12,054 bases of DNA from Desulfovibrio sp. (GTDB lineage: Bacteria; Desulfobacterota; Desulfovibrionia; Desulfovibrionales; Desulfovibrionaceae), in contig JALHHV010000062.1 of assembly GCA_022837365.1 (NCBI GenBank), positions 7,652 through 19,705 on the forward strand, given 5' to 3'. Numbering within the stretch: the first letter of the stretch is position 1; each line of letters opens with the position of its first letter. The translations under genes and the position numbers were made by a program. Positions 7,906 to 12,054 of this stretch are shown here, in pieces. A model generated the notes under the pieces. That model did no database searches and was not told the origin of the DNA. It saw nothing but the letters and a program-made list of their open reading frames with translations.

Positions 7906-7947
7906 GAATCCGCTTCCATTTCGCGCAACTAGGTGAAATCGCAAAGC

Positions 7948-7967
7948 GGCTGAGCGGCCGTTCAGCC
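7948..7967 (-). terminator. Weak hairpin at the end of manC
   Basis: GGCTGA (7948-7953) and TCAGCC (7962-7967) form a 6-bp stem with an 8-nt loop that contains the palindrome CGGCCG. The stem overlaps the manC stop codon. The downstream minus-strand sequence has only three T residues in a row, so this would be a poor intrinsic terminator. Some read-through from manC into qrcA is possible. Confidence 0.25.
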
Positions 7968-9500
7968 CTCCTTGCGGCGTCCGTACACGTCGTCGAAGCG
8001 GACGATGTCGTCTTCGCCCAGATACGGACCGCTTTGGATTTCAATGAGTTCGAGAGGAATGCGTCCCGGGTTGGTCAACCGGTGAAGGGTGGCTTTCGGA
8101 ATATCCACCCATTCATTCTCGGTCAGGGTGCGTTCCTCGTTGCCAACCTGCACAAGCGCGGCGCCTTTGGCCACCACCCAGTGCTCGCTGCGGTGATGGT
8201 GCATCTGCAACGACAGGCGCGCGCCGGGGTTCACCTCGATGCGCTTGACCTTGCGGCCGGGGCCCTCGTCGAGCACCGTGTAGTTGCCCCAGGGGCGGCG
8301 CACGGTAAGGTGCACGTCCACCAGCGGGCTCTTTTCGGCCTTCAGTTTTTCCACCACGTCCTTCACCCGCTGTACCTGGTCCTTGGCGCAGATCAGGGTG
8401 GCGTCGCGGGTCTGCACGGCGATGACGCCGGAAAGCCCGATGGCCACCAGCTTGCCCCCGCGCGAGAGCAGCAGGCAGTCGTCGCAGTCCAGGGCCATGG
8501 TGTCGCCCTGGACCACGCAGCCGCGCTCGTCCTTGGTGCCGAGGCGGTACAGCGCCTCCCAACTGCCCAGGTCGTCCCAGCCGAAGTCGGCCTCCACCAC
8601 GGCGATGCGATCCACGTGCTCCATGATCCCGTAGTCTATGGATATGGACGGCAGGGTGGCGTAGCCGTGGGTTAGCGGTATGCCGGGGGTCAGCGAGGTA
8701 TCCGCGCGGGTGGACCACCACGCGGCGAGCCCGGGCTGGAAGCGTTCCACGGCGGAAAGCAGCACCGCGCCGTTGAACACGAACATGCCGCTGTTCCAGA
8801 AATGCATGCCCTCGCGCAGGAAGGCGCGCGCGGTTTCGAGTTCGGGCTTTTCCACGAACCCGTCAACGGAATAGGCGGGGGCAAACGCGGAGACCGGGGA
8901 GGGGGCCTGCGTGGAACCCGGCAGGGGTTCGCCCCGGCGGATGTAGCCGTAGCCCGTCTCGGGCGTGGTGGGCGGCACCCCGAAGGTGACCGACCAGCCT
9001 TCGGCGGCCAGGTCGGCCCCGCGCGTGACGGCGGCGCGCCAGCGCGCCTCGTCGTGCAGCAGATGATCGGAGGGGAACACCGCCAGCAGGGGGGCGTGGC
9101 CGTCGTGGCCCGCGTCCGCGCCGCCCATGGCCGCGTCCAGCCCCAGCAGGATGGCGGGCAGGGTGTTGCGGCCCACGGGTTCGGCCAGCACCTGGGTGTC
9201 CAGCCGTTCGTCCAGGGCGCGGGCCTGGGCGCGCACCTCGAACATGTGCTCCTCGTTGGTCACGATGTGCACCCGCTCGGGCGGGAACAGCGAGAGCACG
9301 CGGCGCACGGTCTGCTGGAGCAAGGAGAGGTCGCCGCTCAGGGCCAGCAGTTGCTTGGGGAACAGCGCGCGCGAAAGGGGCCACAGCCGGGTGCCGGAGC
9401 CGCCCGCCAGGATGATGGCGTGGCAGCGGCCGAGGGCGGCAGGGGAATCCGCCGGTGCATGGGCGACCATGGCGGTGAGGTTGGCGGGGGATATGGTCAT
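7962..9500 (-). CDS. manC: Mannose-1-phosphate guanylyltransferase / mannose-6-phosphate isomerase (bifunctional ManC type)
   Basis: Cytoplasmic enzyme making GDP-mannose from mannose-1-phosphate and GTP, with a fused type II phosphomannose isomerase domain. The 512 residues are normal in length for the family (about 470-490) plus a 25-residue lead. The guanylyltransferase domain shows the nucleotide-binding signature GGSGTRLWP (33-41) with FPKQ (47-50), PSDH (143-146), FVEKP (215-219), FWNSGMF (234-240) and FGWDDLGSW (306-314). The C-terminal cupin begins after RPWGNY (402-407) and carries the metal-site motif QMHHHRSEHW (432-441). ATG 9500 has AAGG 7 nt upstream and lies 9 nt after rfbC, so the two are co-transcribed. 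The product would feed O-antigen or exopolysaccharide synthesis, possibly via GDP-fucose or GDP-rhamnose. The isomerase activity is predicted from the conserved motif and is untested here. Confidence 0.95.
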   Translation of the reverse strand: MTISPANLTAMVAHAPADSPAALGRCHAIILAGGSGTRLWPLSRALFPKQLLALSGDLSLLQQTVRRVLSLFPPERVHIVTNEEHMFEVRAQARALDERLDTQVLAEPVGRNTLPAILLGLDAAMGGADAGHDGHAPLLAVFPSDHLLHDEARWRAAVTRGADLAAEGWSVTFGVPPTTPETGYGYIRRGEPLPGSTQAPSPVSAFAPAYSVDGFVEKPELETARAFLREGMHFWNSGMFVFNGAVLLSAVERFQPGLAAWWSTRADTSLTPGIPLTHGYATLPSISIDYGIMEHVDRIAVVEADFGWDDLGSWEALYRLGTKDERGCVVQGDTMALDCDDCLLLSRGGKLVAIGLSGVIAVQTRDATLICAKDQVQRVKDVVEKLKAEKSPLVDVHLTVRRPWGNYTVLDEGPGRKVKRIEVNPGARLSLQMHHHRSEHWVVAKGAALVQVGNEERTLTENEWVDIPKATLHRLTNPGRIPLELIEIQSGPYLGEDDIVRFDDVYGRRKEG

Positions 9501-9509
9501 GCGTCGGCC

Positions 9510-10079
9510 TTACGCCTGGGGGGCGGGTTCGAAGGTGAAGGGCGAATCGAAGTCGCGCAGCCGGGGCAGGCGGCGGTCTTTATCGGACAAAATGGGCGGG
9601 ATGTCCGGCCAGGGGATGGCCAGGTCGGGGTCGTCCCAGGCGATGCCCCCTTCGATTTCCGGGGCGTAGTAGGCATCGACCTTGTACTGGAACTCGGTGC
9701 CGGGCTCCAGGGTCATGTATCCGTGGGCGAAACCGCGCGGCACGAACAGCCGCGCGAAGTTGCGTTCGCTCAGTTCGCAGCCGTACCATTTGCCGTAGGT
9801 GGGCGAGCCCGCCCGCAGGTCCACGGCCACGTCGTACACCGCGCCGCGCGTGGCCCAGACCAGCTTGGCCTGGGCGGCGGGGGGAAACTGGAAGTGCAGC
9901 CCGCGCAGCACGCCGGGCTGTTCCGACCGGGCGTGGTTGTCCTGCACGAATCCGGCGGCAACGCCCAGGCGGTCGAACAGTTCGCGGCGGTAGGTTTCGA
10001 GAAAGAAGCCGCGCTCGTCCCTGAACACGCGGGGTTCGAGCCGAAGCAGGCCGGGAATGCCGGTTTCGATGATCTGCAC
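9510..10079 (-). CDS. rfbC: dTDP-4-dehydrorhamnose 3,5-epimerase
   Basis: Cytoplasmic cupin enzyme (RmlC) that epimerises dTDP-4-keto-6-deoxy-glucose at C3 and C5, the third step to dTDP-L-rhamnose for surface polysaccharide. From GTG 10079 it is 189 residues, matching the family's 180-190. The start is set by GGAGG 4 nt upstream and by the typical opening VQIIETGIPGLLRLEP; the frame extends upstream to 10193 but that part is not family-like. Conserved blocks are RDERGFFLETY (20-30), QDNHARSEQPGVLRGLHFQ (46-64) with the catalytic base H62, DVAVDLR (83-89), VPRGFAHGY (113-121), EFQYKV (129-134) with catalytic Y132, and LSDKD (164-168). H62 and Y132 correspond to His63/Tyr133 of the Salmonella enzyme. 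No other rml genes lie in the window, so they must be elsewhere. It is followed by manC after 9 nt. Confidence 0.95.
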   Translation of the reverse strand: MQIIETGIPGLLRLEPRVFRDERGFFLETYRRELFDRLGVAAGFVQDNHARSEQPGVLRGLHFQFPPAAQAKLVWATRGAVYDVAVDLRAGSPTYGKWYGCELSERNFARLFVPRGFAHGYMTLEPGTEFQYKVDAYYAPEIEGGIAWDDPDLAIPWPDIPPILSDKDRRLPRLRDFDSPFTFEPAPQA

Positions 10080-10108
10080 ATGGCCTCCGGTGCCGGTGAA
10101 TGTGGAAT

Positions 10109-10151
10109 CCCCCAAGCGCTTACCCGATCGGGGGGCTTTTTTGAAGCCCCC
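10109..10151 (+). other. Two overlapping, mutually exclusive hairpins in the rfbC-kinase gap
   Basis: Two structures share the G run at 10130-10135. First, CCCCC (10109-10113) can pair with GGGGG and is followed by C and six T residues (10137-10142), which reads as an intrinsic terminator on the plus strand. Second, GGGGGCTT (10131-10138) can pair with AAGCCCCC (10144-10151) over a 5-nt loop, which would use up the same G run and part of the T run. This is the layout of an attenuator, but neither the transcript nor a ligand is evident. It might instead be a degraded terminator. I see no convincing sigma70 boxes, RNA gene or ORF in the rest of the gap (10080-10324). Confidence 0.35.
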
Positions 10152-10324
10152 ACATGCGCCCCCGGCGTTTGCCCCGTGCGGCCTGCGCGGCACCCGCCCC
10201 CTGTTGCGCGGCGATTCCGCAGCGGACGCGGATTGCCAAAACCGTTGCTCATGCCCGCGGAATTGGGGTACAGAAACGCAATTGTGGCGAACTTCGCAGT
10301 ATGTGTCCTACCTATGGATATGCC

Positions 10325-12040
10325 ATGAGCGAGCGAGAGACGGCGTGGAAGGCGCCCGAACAGGGGATGGGGATGGTGTTCGAGGATGCCGGGACGGCGC
10401 GCGAGGCCGCGCTGGAAGCGGAGATCGGGAAGTTGCGGGCGGAACGCGACGCCGCGCTTGCGGCCGAGCGCACGCTGCGTGACATCCTGACCTCGATTCC
10501 CGACCTGCTGACCGTGCACGACCGGGCGGAACAGGTGGTGTTCAGCAACTGGCAGGGCGACAACGTGCGCTGGGAGACGCAGGGTGGCGACCAGCACGGC
10601 AGGAGTTGCTTCGGTTGCTACTTCCGGGGCGAGAAGAACTGCGATGCCTGCCAGATAGCGGAGGTGTTCGACACCGGCCGCCAGAAGGTCATCGAGCTGT
10701 ACAATCCCGATTCGCGCACCTTCCGGTCCATCACCGTGTTCCCGGTGCGCAACGCCGCCGGACAGGTGGCCATGGTGGCGGAATACGTGCGCGACGTGAC
10801 CGAAACCCGCCGCATGGAGCGCGAACTGCGCGTGGCCAAGGAGGCCGCGGAGGCGGCGGACAAGGCCAAGAGCGAGTTTCTGGCCTCCATGAGCCACGAG
10901 ATACGCACCCCCATGAACGGCGTGCTCGGCATGCTGGACCTTGCGCTGGACACTCCGTTGGACGAGGAGCAGCGCGAATACCTGGAGGCGGCGCAGAATT
11001 CCGCCGAATCGCTGCTGGCGCTCATCAACGACATCCTCGACTTCTCCAAGATAGAGGCGGGGATGGTGGAACTGGACAGCCAGGTGTTCCGCCTGCGCAA
11101 GCGCCTGTCCACCCTGCACACCATGTTCGTGCACCGGGCGGAGGAAAAGGGCCTGGGCTTCGCCTTCCTGGTGCCGGAAGATGTGCCCGACGGCCTGGTG
11201 GGCGACCCCATGCGCCTGCGCCAGGTGCTGGTGAACCTGCTGGACAACGCCCTGAAGTTCACCGAGCAGGGCCGCGTCTCCCTTGCCGTGCGCATGGTGG
11301 AGTCCACGCCCGAATCGGCGATGCTGGAATTTTCCGTCACCGATTCCGGCCCCGGCATTCTGGAGAAGCACCGCGAACACATTTTCGAGCGGTTCGTGCA
11401 GGCCGACGGTTCGCTGTCGCGCCGCCACAAGGGCACGGGCCTTGGACTGGCCATCTGCAAGCGGCTGTCGCTGCTCATGGGCGGGGACATCCGCGTGGAG
11501 AGCGCGCCGGGGCAGGGTAGCACCTTTCACTTCACGGCCCGCTTCGACACGGCCCGCCTGGAAGGCGAAGAGGCCGCCCGCACGCCGGTGCAGACGCCCG
11601 AGCCGGAGTGCCGGGCGCGCATCCTGGTGGCCGAGGATCATCCCATGAACCTGATGTTCATCGAAAAATTTCTGCAAAAGCAGGGGTATGAGGTGCAGTC
11701 CGTGACGGACGGCAGCGAAGTGGTGCCCGCGTTGCGCAGGCAGGAATTCGACCTGGTGCTGATGGACATCGCCATGCCGGTCATGGACGGCATGGAGGCC
11801 ACGCGCATGGTGCGCAAGGCGCAGGGCATGGCCACCAACAGCAACGTGCCCATCATCGCCATGACCGCCCACGCCATGAAGGGCGACCGCGAACAGTTTC
11901 TGGCGGCGGGCATGGACGACTACATCGGCAAGCCCATCAATTCCGACAACCTGCGTAGCCTGCTGCTGAAGCACATTCAGAAGTGCCGCCGGGGCGGGGT
12001 GGCAGGCGCGGGCAACGGGGCCTTGAACGGTGCCGGGTAG
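10325..12040 (+). CDS. Cytosolic hybrid sensor histidine kinase (PAS-like, HisKA, HATPase, receiver)
   Basis: A 571-residue two-component hybrid kinase with no membrane segment, so it senses an internal signal. Order: an N-terminal coiled coil (about 24-52); a PAS-like sensor (about 52-162) holding the motif C95-x2-C98-x7-C106-x2-C109; a coiled linker; HisKA with the phospho-acceptor H191 in FLASMSHEIRTPMNG (185-199); HATPase_c with the N box (VNLLDNALKF, 303-312), DSGPGI (340-345) and GTGLGLAI (370-377); then a receiver domain (431-555) with acidic E437-D438, phospho-acceptor D481 in LMDIAMPVMDG, T514 and K536. All catalytic residues are present. The start at ATG 10325 has only a weak GGA 6 nt upstream; ATG 10301 (8 residues more) or an unlikely ATG 10154 are alternatives. 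It is divergent from rfbC, and its phosphotransfer partner is not in the window. The signal and target are unknown. Confidence 0.93.
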   Translation: MSERETAWKAPEQGMGMVFEDAGTAREAALEAEIGKLRAERDAALAAERTLRDILTSIPDLLTVHDRAEQVVFSNWQGDNVRWETQGGDQHGRSCFGCYFRGEKNCDACQIAEVFDTGRQKVIELYNPDSRTFRSITVFPVRNAAGQVAMVAEYVRDVTETRRMERELRVAKEAAEAADKAKSEFLASMSHEIRTPMNGVLGMLDLALDTPLDEEQREYLEAAQNSAESLLALINDILDFSKIEAGMVELDSQVFRLRKRLSTLHTMFVHRAEEKGLGFAFLVPEDVPDGLVGDPMRLRQVLVNLLDNALKFTEQGRVSLAVRMVESTPESAMLEFSVTDSGPGILEKHREHIFERFVQADGSLSRRHKGTGLGLAICKRLSLLMGGDIRVESAPGQGSTFHFTARFDTARLEGEEAARTPVQTPEPECRARILVAEDHPMNLMFIEKFLQKQGYEVQSVTDGSEVVPALRRQEFDLVLMDIAMPVMDGMEATRMVRKAQGMATNSNVPIIAMTAHAMKGDREQFLAAGMDDYIGKPINSDNLRSLLLKHIQKCRRGGVAGAGNGALNGAG

Positions 12041-12054
12041 CGTGGCCGGGCGCG

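Noticed and set aside
10080..10193. 38-residue N-terminal extension of rfbC
   Set aside because: Family members start at the VQIIETGIPG-like segment, and GGAGG lies just before GTG 10079. The extension would translate the hairpin region.
10261..10300. Sigma54-like GG-N10-GC spacing and a GCGAA-C-TTCGC dyad before the kinase
   Set aside because: Only the invariant dinucleotides fit and the flanking consensus is absent. The dyad arms are 5 bp, within what is expected by chance in GC-rich DNA.
10154..10324. 57-residue N-terminal extension of the sensor kinase from ATG 10154
   Set aside because: There is no ribosome-binding site, the composition is Arg/Ala/Pro/Cys rich like untranslated high-GC DNA, and the start is right after the hairpins. 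The kinase's coiled coil begins well after ATG 10325.
9770..11974. Minus-strand open frame of 734 codons opposite the histidine kinase
   Set aside because: The opposite strand encodes a full hybrid kinase with every catalytic motif. The minus frame is His/Gly/Leu rich shadow sequence running into rfbC in another frame.

Overview
The window looks like chromosomal DNA of a high-GC, sulfate-reducing deltaproteobacterium of the Desulfovibrionaceae (Desulfovibrio / Nitratidesulfovibrio vulgaris type). The strongest clue is a complete four-gene set for the Qrc complex, the menaquinone reductase that feeds electrons from periplasmic hydrogenases and formate dehydrogenases, via cytochrome c3, into the menaquinone pool for sulfate respiration. 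The lineage is inferred from this gene content and from base composition; no rRNA or other taxonomic marker is present.

Layout: all genes but one lie on the minus strand and are read from right to left. (1) rfbC (9510-10079) and manC (7962-9500) form a short nucleotide-sugar operon making dTDP-rhamnose and GDP-mannose precursors for surface polysaccharide. (2) qrcA-qrcB-qrcC-qrcD (7796 down to 3078) are tightly packed with 9-12 nt gaps. They have their own promoter with a Rex-like operator next to the -35 box, and they end in a strong intrinsic terminator (2999-3031). (3) A polar amino-acid ABC uptake operon follows: a permease (2149-2925), a periplasmic binding protein (1187-2053) and a second permease (from 1060, running off the left edge). 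It starts from a recognisable sigma70-type promoter and has GC-rich hairpins in both gene gaps. The ATPase is not in the window and probably lies further left. (4) A cytosolic hybrid histidine kinase (10325-12040) is read divergently on the plus strand. It has a PAS-like sensor region carrying a four-cysteine motif. The 245-nt gap between it and rfbC holds two overlapping, mutually exclusive hairpins.

How the genes work together: QrcA (hexahaem cytochrome c) accepts electrons in the periplasm. They pass through QrcC (four Fe-S sites) alongside QrcB (a molybdopterin-oxidoreductase fold that has lost its own cluster ligands) to the quinone site of the ten-helix membrane protein QrcD. The NADH/NAD+-sensing repressor Rex would tie this to cellular redox state. 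The sugar, transport and kinase genes show no direct functional link to Qrc.

No gene-free stretch exceeds 300 bases. No tRNA, rRNA, CRISPR array, insertion sequence or phage gene was seen. The region reads as ordinary core genome. The points most worth a second look are regulatory sites, the kinase cysteine motif, and a cysteine cluster at the QrcA N terminus.
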